Shown here piece by piece: positions 1 to 7,268 of a stretch of 11,545 nt of DNA. A program made the position numbers and the translations under genes. Positions within the stretch are counted from its first letter, which is position 1; the number at the start of each line of letters is the position of its first letter. The notes under the pieces are model-generated. The model was not told the origin of the DNA. It ran no database searches and worked only from the letters and a program-made list of their open reading frames with translations. This DNA comes from Clostridia bacterium (GTDB lineage Bacteria; Bacillota; Clostridia; Christensenellales; DTU072). The stretch covers positions 1-11,545 of the forward strand of contig JAQVTZ010000043.1 of the NCBI GenBank assembly GCA_028699795.1. The letters are read 5' to 3'.

Positions 1-597
1 GGCAGCTTTTACCCTAAGGTAACAAGCAACTTGAGGATTGCCGAGGTCTCCTACCGCAAACTGGTAGACACGATCGGGTTGTACCGTCCAATTCTTGATG
101 CCTTCCCACCCCAGTTTATTGGCAGTAGAAAGCGCTGTGGTAATCATATAAAGAGATAACTTTACTTTCAGGTACTTTTGAGCATCTGTTTTTAGCTTAG
201 CCGAGGGCAACATCAGTTTGAGTTTCATGAGCGCCATAAGCGTGTTGAGCGTAAGAGAGGGATTGGAAACCAAACTCTTTAACAAAGAGCCGATATCGGG
301 TATGGCAGGACCGCCCTTAAACATGAGCACCATTTTTTGTACCGTAGAGAAAGTAAACTCTATATCGGGCTTTTCGGCATATTCGCCTTGTACGGCCTTG
401 AGGTCTAGATTGTCGATAACCAGATGGCAAACCAAATCCCCGGCTTCGTCTTTTGCCCGAAACTGTACTACCGCTTTGACACCTTCCCATTTTTTGCGGG
501 ACGCTTCATCTTCTTTGATGACGACTTTCAGCACGGGAAACGCGGCAATGTAGAACAATTTTGCAGTCAATATATCTTGTTGAGATGCTTTCATCAT
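1..597 (-). CDS. SCP2-like (sterol carrier protein 2 fold) protein, partial at the 3' end
   Basis: An open frame runs from ATG at 597 off the left edge, giving 199 codons and no stop. I place it in the SCP2-like family by pattern: residues 42-96 read as a small alpha/beta domain, with KPDIEFTFSTVQKMVLMFKG (77-96) resembling the SCP2 stretch in which a beta strand is followed by a helix and FKGG. The family binds hydrophobic ligands such as lipids or acyl-CoA, but no ligand can be read from the sequence. There is no signal peptide or membrane segment, so it is probably cytoplasmic. Two adjacent ATG codons (597 and 594) follow AGGAG at 602-606, with spacings of 4 and 7 bases; the second is better spaced. 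It lies 24 bases after the transketolase C subunit and has no promoter of its own that I can see, so it is the third gene of that operon. The coding call is firm; the family call is moderate. Confidence 0.6.
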   Translation of the reverse strand, partial: MMKASQQDILTAKLFYIAAFPVLKVVIKEDEASRKKWEGVKAVVQFRAKDEAGDLVCHLVIDNLDLKAVQGEYAEKPDIEFTFSTVQKMVLMFKGGPAIPDIGSLLKSLVSNPSLTLNTLMALMKLKLMLPSAKLKTDAQKYLKVKLSLYMITTALSTANKLGWEGIKNWTVQPDRVYQFAVGDLGNPQVACYLRVKAA

Positions 598-621
598 TTT
601 ACTCCTTTTGGGGTTTGGAGC

Positions 622-1644
622 TTAGACTTCGTCAGACCAATCTTCGTCGGCCTCGAACTCCCTGCCCATAATTTCGCGAACACTCTCGGCGATGCCCGAA
701 GAATCCATTCTGTAATGGGAATACAAGTCTTCGGGATAACCCACGACAGAGAATTCGTCCTGAAGTCCCATTTTGGTAAAGGCGCAACCCTTTCCGCTTT
801 CGGCGATAACAGCCGCCACCGAGTCTCCCAAACCTCCTATTACATTATGTTCTTCTAGTGTTACGATACGGCGAGTCTCTTTTACCGCTTTCATGATGAT
901 TTCTTTATCGATGGGCTTAATGGTATGGATATTGATGACGCGCGCCGATATCCCGTCTACATTTTTCAGTTCTTCTGCCGCAAACTTCGCTTGAAGCACG
1001 CCGATACCGCAAGTAATAATGGTAACATCGGTGCCATCGTTTACTAATTCGCCTTTGCCAATTTCGAAGTTGAAGTTGTCATCTTGGTGGAAAGGAGGTT
1101 CAAACCCGCGACCTACGCGAATATAAACGGGGCCTGGGATATCGAGACAAGCCTCTACGGCTTTGCCGGTTTCGGCGCCGTCTGCGGGCACGATCACCGT
1201 CATATTGGGGAAAGCCTTCATAATGGCGATATCTTCGGTACAATGGTGGGTTGTCCCTGCCTGTCCGAAAGAAAGACCGCCATGTGTGGCAATAATTTTT
1301 ACGGGTAAATTTTGGTAACAGATATCGGTACGCACTTGCTCTACGCCTCGAAGCGCGGCAAATACGGCAAAAGTAGAAGCAAAGGGGATAAATCCGACTT
1401 TGGCAAGCCCTGCCGCCACACCGAAAAGATTTTGTTCGGCAATGCCCACATTAAACATTCTGTCGGGAAACTCTTTGCCAAATATGCCAATATTGGTGGA
1501 TTTTTCGAGGTCGGCCGTGACACCTACTATCTTATCGTTTTTGGAAGCCAACTCCCTCAGCACGCGTCCGTATATTTCTTTGGCGGACATTGTATTCGCG
1601 TCATACACATTCCAGGTAGTACCTGTTGTAGATTTTGCTGCCAT
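622..1644 (-). CDS. Transketolase, C-terminal subunit (split transketolase)
   Basis: This 340-residue protein matches the pyrimidine-binding and C-terminal domains of transketolase. With the neighbouring N-terminal subunit it should form a TPP- and Mg-dependent enzyme that moves a two-carbon ketol unit between sugar phosphates in the non-oxidative pentose phosphate pathway. The visible motifs are NVGIAEQN (65-72), whose E70 is the glutamate that activates TPP in the family, THGGLSFGQAGTTHHCTED (120-138), and YIRVGRG (174-180), which belongs to the phosphate-contact region. The C-terminal swivelling domain covers roughly 195-320. ATG 1644 is chosen because AGGAGG lies at 1655-1660; the internal ATG at residue 19 has no such site. 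That leaves an 18-residue N-terminal extension before the usual start of the domain. Split transketolases also act in apiose and sulfoquinovose breakdown, but no genes of those pathways are visible here. Confidence 0.95.
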   Translation of the reverse strand: MAAKSTTGTTWNVYDANTMSAKEIYGRVLRELASKNDKIVGVTADLEKSTNIGIFGKEFPDRMFNVGIAEQNLFGVAAGLAKVGFIPFASTFAVFAALRGVEQVRTDICYQNLPVKIIATHGGLSFGQAGTTHHCTEDIAIMKAFPNMTVIVPADGAETGKAVEACLDIPGPVYIRVGRGFEPPFHQDDNFNFEIGKGELVNDGTDVTIITCGIGVLQAKFAAEELKNVDGISARVINIHTIKPIDKEIIMKAVKETRRIVTLEEHNVIGGLGDSVAAVIAESGKGCAFTKMGLQDEFSVVGYPEDLYSHYRMDSSGIAESVREIMGREFEADEDWSDEV

Positions 1645-1654
1645 AGTTATTAAA

Positions 1655-1660
1655 CCTCCT
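1655..1660 (-). promoter_or_regulatory. Ribosome binding site overlapping the upstream stop codon
   Basis: AGGAGG for the transketolase C subunit begins with the last base of the TAA stop (1660-1662) of the N subunit. It lies 10 bases before ATG 1644. The overlap suggests that translation of the two subunits is coupled, which would suit a 1:1 heteromer. The motif is seen directly; the coupling is inferred. Confidence 0.75.
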
Positions 1661-2487
1661 TACGAATTCGCTATATCTTGCTTTGCCTCTTCGGCCTTCG
1701 CGCTGTCAAAAGCGCCGTAATGGCTGCGGACATCGTTTTCTAAGAATTTGACACCCTTGCCTTTTACTGTTTTTGCTATGATAACCGTGGGTTTCCCGCT
1801 GTTCGCGGCCCATGCCTTATCTAATGCGGCGCAAAGCTCTTCCATGTTATGTCCGTCGCACTCGATCACATCCCAATTAAAAGCTTTCCATTTGTCTGCA
1901 AAGGGCTCCAAACTCATGACATCTTCGGTAAAGCCGTCTATCATTAGCTGATTGCGGTCTACGATAGCGATAAGGTTATCTGTTTTATAATGAGCGGCCG
2001 CCATCATTGCTTCGTAATTGCTGCCCTCGTCACATTCGCCGTCCCCCAAAAGAACAACTGTTTTAAAAGGCTTCTTAAGCAATCTTGCGCCCAGCGCCAT
2101 CCCAAGGCCCATAGGCAAACCGTGTCCCAAGGAGCCGGTGCTCGCATCGCAACCTTTTACTTTATGGCAGTCGGGATGCATACCGAACGGCGACATGAAA
2201 TGATTGAAGTTCTTGAGGTCGTCTACGGGGAAATACCCTTTGAGGTGCAAACAGGGAATGTATCCTAAACCGGAATGTCCTTTGGACAAAATAAAACGGT
2301 CTCTGTCTTCCCAATCGGGGTTAGCAGGATCAAGATTGAGATAACGGAAATACAAAGCGGTAAGAATATCCGCCGAGCTTAACGCTCCGCCATAGTGCCC
2401 CGAGCCCGCCCATACCGTGGTATCAATTATGAGAGTACGAAGCTCTTTCGCTTTCGCTTTTAGTTCGTCTATCGAGAGCTTTGCCAT
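1660..2487 (-). CDS. Transketolase, N-terminal TPP-binding subunit (split transketolase)
   Basis: This 275-residue protein is the pyrophosphate-binding half of transketolase. The TPP/Mg motif starts at GDGECDEG (148-155) and ends at VDRNQ (176-180), matching the GDG...N signature, with D149 and N179 as the expected metal ligands. Other family marks are GHYGG (30-34), SKGHSG (68-73) and GSLGHGLP (118-125), which carry the active-site histidines H31, H71 and H122. The length is normal for the N subunit of a split enzyme; it lacks the pyrimidine domain, which the next gene supplies 15 bases downstream. ATG 2487 follows AGGAGG (2494-2499) at a spacing of 6. It is the first gene of the operon, about 60 bases from the predicted transcription start. 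The paired arrangement is common in Clostridia and in archaea. Confidence 0.95.
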   Translation of the reverse strand: MAKLSIDELKAKAKELRTLIIDTTVWAGSGHYGGALSSADILTALYFRYLNLDPANPDWEDRDRFILSKGHSGLGYIPCLHLKGYFPVDDLKNFNHFMSPFGMHPDCHKVKGCDASTGSLGHGLPMGLGMALGARLLKKPFKTVVLLGDGECDEGSNYEAMMAAAHYKTDNLIAIVDRNQLMIDGFTEDVMSLEPFADKWKAFNWDVIECDGHNMEELCAALDKAWAANSGKPTVIIAKTVKGKGVKFLENDVRSHYGAFDSAKAEEAKQDIANS

Positions 2488-2554
2488 ATAAAACCTCCTA
2501 AAAATAGTTTCAACAATAATCCGAACACAATTAACAAAAATTGGCTCTTTTTAA

Positions 2555-2583
2555 ATTATACAATGAATATTATTGATAGTCAA
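2555..2583 (-). promoter_or_regulatory. Sigma-A-type promoter of the transketolase operon
   Basis: On the minus strand TTGACT (-35, 2578-2583) and TATAAT (-10, 2555-2560) are separated by exactly 17 bases, and the first gene of the operon follows about 70 bases further on. Transcription should start near 2548. This separates the transketolase operon from the mannosidase gene upstream. Confidence 0.8.
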
Positions 2584-2585
2584 TA
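2571..2585. promoter_or_regulatory. Small dyad overlapping the -35 box (candidate operator)
   Basis: TATTGA and TCAATA form a perfect 6-base inverted repeat around the spacer TAG. The right arm covers most of the -35 hexamer of the transketolase promoter, so a protein bound here would compete with RNA polymerase. In AT-rich DNA such a short dyad can arise by chance. No regulator can be assigned. Confidence 0.3.
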
Positions 2586-2645
2586 TCCAAGATGACAGGT
2601 TTTTGGCGAAAAAGGCTGTTCGCAACAAAAAATTTGCTTGAAAAA

Positions 2646-2674
2646 GCCTCTCGGAAAAGAAATTTCCGAGAGGC
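2646..2674 (-). terminator. Rho-independent terminator of the mannosidase gene
   Basis: GCCTCTCGGAAA (2646-2657) pairs perfectly with TTTCCGAGAGGC (2663-2674) to form a 12-base stem with a 5-base loop. On the minus strand it is followed by TTTTT (2641-2645). It starts about 25 bases after the mannosidase stop codon. Confidence 0.9.
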
Positions 2675-2699
2675 ATATGCGATGTGATATTTTGCACCT

Positions 2700-5651
2700 C
2701 TATTTCTTAAACAACAGGGTTTTAATCTCAAACGGGACGAACTTCAGTGCGTCGGGGGTTACTTTATCTATAATGTTTTCTAGCATATCGGTTTCGTATG
2801 CCTCTTGATAGGATTCGCTTAAATTCATCTTCGCTTGCGTTTCTTGTCCGCAACTTTCATAAAGCCTTACCACAACCCCTTGTCCGCTTTCGGCAGCCTT
2901 AACGGTTTCCACTACGATATTGCTTTGGTCAACCGTTGCAAAGGAAGGCAGCTTGACACTCTTGTCGCATATGATAAGCGGATTATTGAGACTGTAAGAG
3001 AGTTTGACGGTGTCGGCGTCGCAATAGTCGCCCGCATGCGGATACAGCGAATATTTAATGGTGTGCGTGCCCTTGTCTGCGTCTTTGGCGGGATACATCG
3101 GGCTTCTTAAAAGATTCATGGAGATGAGCCCCTCTTTTACCCTCCAGCCGTATTTGGATTCGCTCAAAACGGAAATCCCATAGCCACCTTCGCTCATATC
3201 AATCCACTTATGGGCGCAAATTTCGAATTGCGCTTTATCTTTTTTGGTACGATTGCCTGTCGAACGCTTGAGGTTCCCCATTTGAATTTCGCAAGTGACT
3301 TCTTCTGCAAACACCGTGGGGCGGAAGTCCGCGCGCAACATGCGGTGTGTCTCCTGCCAATCGACGGTCGTTACAAAGTCCACTGTCGGTTTGCCTTCGG
3401 TAAGAATTACTTTTTGGGTAATCGAAGACTTGTTGTATTTATAAATATTTTCGCGTACGGCAAAGCCCGCGTCTACCTTAAAGCTCGAATCCAGCAGTTT
3501 GAATTCGTGCGGGCGTTTTTTGGTATAGTTGAAATCGATATCCCATGCGTCGTAGAACATCCGCTTATCTTTATAAACATTAAGTTTGTTGAGGTAATCG
3601 CCGCAAAACTCTTTATTGAGCGTTTTGCTGTACATACTCGCAATATTACCTCTGGTATCGAACTTAATGAGCAAGCAGTCGCTCTCTAAAGTATCATCCG
3701 TTGCCTTCATCATGCCCTTATTTTTGTAAGGAACAAGCTCTGCGGCGCCATAAGGCGGCACAACAGCTTCGTAAACACTATCCTCTTTTTTGACCAGTTC
3801 GCGTTGTGTAAAAGGTGTGCAGTTTATAGCAGTTGCTTGCTTTCCGTCTGCAAGGCAAGACAGGGCTTTGGCTTCCAACTCGTTCAGTTCGGCTAACATT
3901 TTTTGATATCTCTCGGTGGTTTCTTCGTACACTCTTGCGATAGAGGAGCCGGGGATAATATCGTGGAACTGGTATAGAAGCACTTCTTTCCAAATTCTTT
4001 CCAAGGCCTCTGCAGGATAAGGACAGCCGTATTTTGCGGCCGCTACCGACAGATATTCAACATTGTGCAACTTAAATTCGATATGCCTGTTGAACTTTTT
4101 GTTGTTGGATTGCGTTGTATAGGTTCCTTGATGCTTTTCGAGATACAATTCACCTTTGAGTCTGTCCATTTGGTCGCGGAATTTCGAAAGGTCTTCAAAA
4201 ACTCTTTGAGCGGGCGCCATAATCATTTTGGGCAACCCTTTTACATCATTTTGGCGCGACATCATCTCGACATGTCCCGCACTTGGACCGCCGCCGCCGT
4301 CCCCGATTCCGTACAACATGGAGAAAACATTAAACTTGTTTTTTTCGGGGTAACTGTTGAGCGCAATCATATTGGTAATGGGCGAGGCAAACCCGTTATA
4401 ATTGTCCTCAGGCGGCATATGCACCAATACATCGCTGCCGTCTATTCCCTCCCAAATAAAGGACCTATACGGAAATTTATTATGCTCGTTCCAGCTCAAT
4501 TTTGTAGTAAGAAAATAGTCCATCCCGCTCTTTTTCAGGATTTGGGGAAGATTGCCGCTGAAACCGAACACATCGGGCAACCAGCAAAAATTGACCTCCT
4601 TGCCAAACTTCTCTCTCCAATATTTTTTGCCGTAAAGATTTTGCCTGATAAGGGATTCGCCCGAGGTCAGATTGGTATCACATTCGACCCACATGCCTCC
4701 CTGAAGCTCAATTTTTCCGTTATCGACCGCTTCTTTAATGCGAGCAAACAGCGAGGGATGATTTTCTTCCATCCATTGAAATTGCTGCGGTTGACTTGCA
4801 CCAAAGACATAACCGTCAAACTTCTCAATATTGCGTATTTGGTTTACAAAGGTTCTGCAAGCTTTGCGCTTGGTTTCTCTTATGGGCCACAGCCATGCAA
4901 GGTCGAGGTGGGCATGCCCTGTTGCATAAGAATAATACGGAATGTCTTCGCCGTTGCGCAACTCCTCTTTAATCATTTGACGCGCCTTGGTGATGGCTTC
5001 TGTAGAAGCGGACTTTGCGGTCTTAAACGCTTCGTGCAGCACTTTTTTTATTCTTGTATATTTGGGGTCGGTCTTTTTGTAATTCGTGCGGTGCATGGCA
5101 AGTACCGCGTAGTCATAAAATAAATCGGACATGTCGTCGCGGATCACAATAATGTCTTCTTGTCTGAAAACCGCTTTTTGGTACCAAGAGGTGGGTTGGT
5201 GGTTGCTGCCACCCTCTATCCAAATATCGATTTCTTCGCCGCCTTCGGCGGATTTTGCTACTTCAATTATCTTTTTGCCTCTGCCAAGGTGCAAACTTTC
5301 GAGCACATGTACATTGGTAAGACCTACCACAGGATTGCCGTCTTTGTCGAACATACAGCCCTCGCCGCTTAAATTGATCATTAAAGCGACATGCTTGCCT
5401 TTGGCGGTCTCGGGTACTTTTCCTTTAAAATGAAACCAACTGCACCCGTATGGTTCGTTGCACCAAACACTCCCTACGGAGATTGGTTTGGTCGGGCGTG
5501 TTAACCGCTCTTCGAAAGGAATCGGCTCTTGATCATACATAAACTCGGCTTCCATGGCGCCTATCTTTGTGATTGCCTTATTCTTGATCCAATTCATTCT
5601 GCCTAAATCTTTTACAAGCCGAAAATATTTCAAATATTTTTTTACTTCCAT
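2700..5651 (-). CDS. Alpha-mannosidase, glycoside hydrolase family 38
   Basis: This 983-residue enzyme belongs to GH38, the zinc-dependent retaining alpha-mannosidases. An N-terminal beta-sandwich region (about 1-235) is followed by the catalytic barrel and the middle helical bundle, then the C-terminal beta domains. GHAHLDLAWLWP (245-256) supplies zinc ligands H248 and D250; WLPDVFGFSG (357-366) supplies D360, the nucleophile and a zinc ligand; GIGDGGGGP (448-456) is the conserved glycine-rich loop; and YQFHDIIPGSS (560-570) supplies the fourth ligand, H563. All key residues are present and the length fits the long AMS1-like branch better than the shorter MngB branch. There is no signal peptide, so it should act in the cytoplasm on imported mannosides; the exact linkage cannot be read. 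ATG 5651 follows AAGGAG (5657-5662) at a spacing of 5. No sugar transporter lies beside it. It is transcribed alone, divergently from the M28 peptidase gene. Confidence 0.95.
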   Translation of the reverse strand: MEVKKYLKYFRLVKDLGRMNWIKNKAITKIGAMEAEFMYDQEPIPFEERLTRPTKPISVGSVWCNEPYGCSWFHFKGKVPETAKGKHVALMINLSGEGCMFDKDGNPVVGLTNVHVLESLHLGRGKKIIEVAKSAEGGEEIDIWIEGGSNHQPTSWYQKAVFRQEDIIVIRDDMSDLFYDYAVLAMHRTNYKKTDPKYTRIKKVLHEAFKTAKSASTEAITKARQMIKEELRNGEDIPYYSYATGHAHLDLAWLWPIRETKRKACRTFVNQIRNIEKFDGYVFGASQPQQFQWMEENHPSLFARIKEAVDNGKIELQGGMWVECDTNLTSGESLIRQNLYGKKYWREKFGKEVNFCWLPDVFGFSGNLPQILKKSGMDYFLTTKLSWNEHNKFPYRSFIWEGIDGSDVLVHMPPEDNYNGFASPITNMIALNSYPEKNKFNVFSMLYGIGDGGGGPSAGHVEMMSRQNDVKGLPKMIMAPAQRVFEDLSKFRDQMDRLKGELYLEKHQGTYTTQSNNKKFNRHIEFKLHNVEYLSVAAAKYGCPYPAEALERIWKEVLLYQFHDIIPGSSIARVYEETTERYQKMLAELNELEAKALSCLADGKQATAINCTPFTQRELVKKEDSVYEAVVPPYGAAELVPYKNKGMMKATDDTLESDCLLIKFDTRGNIASMYSKTLNKEFCGDYLNKLNVYKDKRMFYDAWDIDFNYTKKRPHEFKLLDSSFKVDAGFAVRENIYKYNKSSITQKVILTEGKPTVDFVTTVDWQETHRMLRADFRPTVFAEEVTCEIQMGNLKRSTGNRTKKDKAQFEICAHKWIDMSEGGYGISVLSESKYGWRVKEGLISMNLLRSPMYPAKDADKGTHTIKYSLYPHAGDYCDADTVKLSYSLNNPLIICDKSVKLPSFATVDQSNIVVETVKAAESGQGVVVRLYESCGQETQAKMNLSESYQEAYETDMLENIIDKVTPDALKFVPFEIKTLLFKK

Positions 5652-5724
5652 TATGTCTCCTTGTACGCTATCCGTCTACAATAATTTGCATATAATTTTA
5701 TTTTTATTAAATTATCCGATAATA

Positions 5725-5753
5725 AGTATAATATATAGAAGATTTTTTTGCAA
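5725..5753 (-). promoter_or_regulatory. Promoter of the alpha-mannosidase gene
   Basis: On the minus strand TTGCAA (5748-5753) and TATACT (5725-5730) are separated by 17 bases, upstream of the mannosidase start. The predicted transcription start near 5718 leaves a 5' leader of about 65 bases. The surrounding DNA is very AT-rich, so nearby alternatives are possible. Confidence 0.6.
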
Positions 5754-5785
5754 CTTTATTTTGTTGATACACTTTCTATCATCAT

Positions 5786-5809
5786 TTTAAGGCAATGCAT
5801 TGTCAAAAA
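5786..5809. promoter_or_regulatory. Imperfect palindrome between divergent promoters (candidate operator)
   Basis: A dyad centred between 5797 and 5798 pairs at 9 of 12 positions around the perfect core CAATGCATTG (5793-5802), with TTT and AAA as outer arms. It sits about 33 bases upstream of the mannosidase -35 box and 24 bases upstream of the peptidase -35 box. That position would allow one regulator to act on both genes. It does not fit the CcpA catabolite-response consensus. Function is inferred only from symmetry and position. Confidence 0.35.
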
Positions 5810-5832
5810 CACACGATTTATCATATAATTTG

Positions 5833-5861
5833 TTGTATTATCAAGTTTTATCTGTTATAAT
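5833..5861 (+). promoter_or_regulatory. Promoter of the M28 peptidase gene
   Basis: TTGTAT (5833-5838) and TATAAT (5856-5861) are 17 bases apart, and the -10 box has a TGT extension just before it. The predicted start near 5868 gives a leader of about 20 bases that contains AGGAG at 5876-5880, 8 bases before the ATG. Confidence 0.75.
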
Positions 5862-5888
5862 TTTAAAAAAAGATGAGGAGAATAGCCA

Positions 5889-7127
5889 ATGGATTTCAAG
5901 AAATATGCTTCCGAAACGATGGAGTTTATTAAAGATGTCGAAGCAGACGGTTGTAGATTCCCGGGGAGTCCCGAAGAAAAAGCGGCAGCTGTCAAGATTC
6001 AAAAGGCCCTAAAAAGCAAAACCGATATCAAGTCGCGCACCGAAAAATTTGTGTTCGCCCCTAACGCTAGTATTGGCGCGATAGACAGGCTGGGCTGGTT
6101 TGCGCTTGCGATGCTTGTTTTATATTATCTCGGTTCAGGAACAACAATGCTTGCATTATTCGGATATGCGGGGATGCTCGCCTTCACCGTGATTCAAATA
6201 ATTATGTATAAGGGATGGTTTGATTTTGCTTTCAAACAAGAATGTGCCCAAAACATCATAACGGAATTGCCTCCAGCAAGCGGCAAAACAGATTATACCA
6301 TCTATCTCGGCGCGCATTATGACAGCAGTTGGTGCTGGAAGCTTGCCGTAAGAAATCCGAAAACAGCCCTTCCCAAAGTCGCTTACGGCGTTGTCGGCGT
6401 GCTTTTTATGATTGCGCTGTCCATCGTCAAACTATGCGGAGCCTCAGGGCTGATTCCTTTCAAAAATCCCGCTGATATTTCTGTTTATAACTTTTTTATC
6501 CTTTTTGTCCCCATTTTGTTTATCCCGGGGTTCTTCTTTATTACTCAATTTATTTCCCGAGACAAAACAATCGGTTCTCCCGGCGCAATGGATAACCTCT
6601 CGGGCGTCGGAATCAATATGATGCTGATGAAATATTATAAAGAAAATCCCGAAATGCTTCCCAACAACTGCAAATTGGTCAACTTGTGTTTTGCCGCGGA
6701 AGAGGCAGGCTTAAAAGGGAGCAGCGCTTATATTAAAGCGCACAAAGACGAGATAACCGCAGGCAAGTCTTACCTTATCAATGTAGATTCTATCGCGGAT
6801 GCCGACCACTTCGAGATCATCAAAGGCGACGCTTGGCAAGGCACCAAATTCGACGCCAATCTTATTTCGCTCGGGCTGGAAGCGATGCGCGATGCGGGCG
6901 TAAGCAATCCCAAAACCATTGTTAATCCCGTAGGCGGATGCGACAGCACACCCTTTTGCAAAGCGGGTATCCCTACCATCACCATAGCCGCCCAAAACCC
7001 CCGCTGTACAGATTATTATCACACTTGCAACGATATAAGCGATCGCTTTACCCAAGACACGCTAGAAACAGGCCTAAAAACCGTCTGCAATCTGATACAA
7101 AAAATTGGAGAGCAACAGAATAAATAG
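5889..7127 (+). CDS. Membrane-embedded M28-family zinc metallopeptidase
   Basis: This 412-residue protein carries the full zinc-aminopeptidase signature of family M28: H143 with D145 in GAHYDS, D235 in PGAMDNLSG, the base E271 with ligand E272 in AAEEAGLKGS, D300 in INVDS, and H378 in YYHTCND. It should release amino acids from peptides through a two-zinc centre. It is unusual in having four hydrophobic segments: two before the catalytic domain (about 68-86 and 87-106) and two more (about 163-185 and 200-222) between the first zinc ligand and D235. Two hairpins would keep both catalytic parts on the same face. The lack of a signal peptide and the lysine-rich N-terminus suggest the cytoplasmic face. 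The start is supported by AGGAG 8 bases upstream. The gene stands alone with its own promoter and terminator. The substrate is unknown. Confidence 0.9.
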   Translation: MDFKKYASETMEFIKDVEADGCRFPGSPEEKAAAVKIQKALKSKTDIKSRTEKFVFAPNASIGAIDRLGWFALAMLVLYYLGSGTTMLALFGYAGMLAFTVIQIIMYKGWFDFAFKQECAQNIITELPPASGKTDYTIYLGAHYDSSWCWKLAVRNPKTALPKVAYGVVGVLFMIALSIVKLCGASGLIPFKNPADISVYNFFILFVPILFIPGFFFITQFISRDKTIGSPGAMDNLSGVGINMMLMKYYKENPEMLPNNCKLVNLCFAAEEAGLKGSSAYIKAHKDEITAGKSYLINVDSIADADHFEIIKGDAWQGTKFDANLISLGLEAMRDAGVSNPKTIVNPVGGCDSTPFCKAGIPTITIAAQNPRCTDYYHTCNDISDRFTQDTLETGLKTVCNLIQKIGEQQNK

Positions 7128-7148
7128 CGATATACTTACATAACAAAA

Positions 7149-7180
7149 AACGGGGTTGTCTTGTGAAAGACAGCCCCGTT
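7149..7180. terminator. Bidirectional terminator between the converging peptidase and regulator genes
   Basis: A 14-base stem with one G-T wobble (7149-7162 with 7167-7180) closes a 4-base loop. On the minus strand it is followed by TTTTTT, a strong signal for the regulator gene. On the plus strand the tail is TTTCTGTTATTT, weaker but adequate for the peptidase gene, whose stop lies 21 bases before the stem. Confidence 0.85.
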
Positions 7181-7268
7181 TCTGTTATTTGGGCACCTCT
7201 ATTTTGCCCCCGCTTGCCGTTTTGGTGTTATTGATATCGTTGCGCTCTGTTCTTGATACGCATTCTCT

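Noticed and set aside
424..858. 144-codon plus-strand frame across the SCP2-like/transketolase junction
   Set aside because: It overlaps two supported minus-strand genes and their junction, and has no start signal or recognisable domain.
2488..2554. A possible riboswitch or attenuator in the transketolase leader
   Set aside because: The predicted leader is only about 60 bases and is AT-rich, with no conserved-looking stem or terminator before the start codon.
2600..2632. A second hairpin (GCGAA/TTCGC core with A and T flanks) between the mannosidase terminator and the transketolase promoter
   Set aside because: The stem is short, has mismatches and lacks a proper T-tract on either strand. 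The strong hairpin at 2646-2674 already explains termination.
4065..5123. 352-codon open frame on the plus strand opposite the mannosidase gene
   Set aside because: The minus strand encodes an intact GH38 enzyme with all active-site motifs. The antisense frame has no ribosome binding site, promoter or recognisable domain, and is a shadow of the codon use on the other strand.
5652..5888. A CcpA catabolite-response site near the mannosidase promoter
   Set aside because: I searched by eye for the TG...CG...CA core and found none. The palindrome present has a different centre (TGCA).
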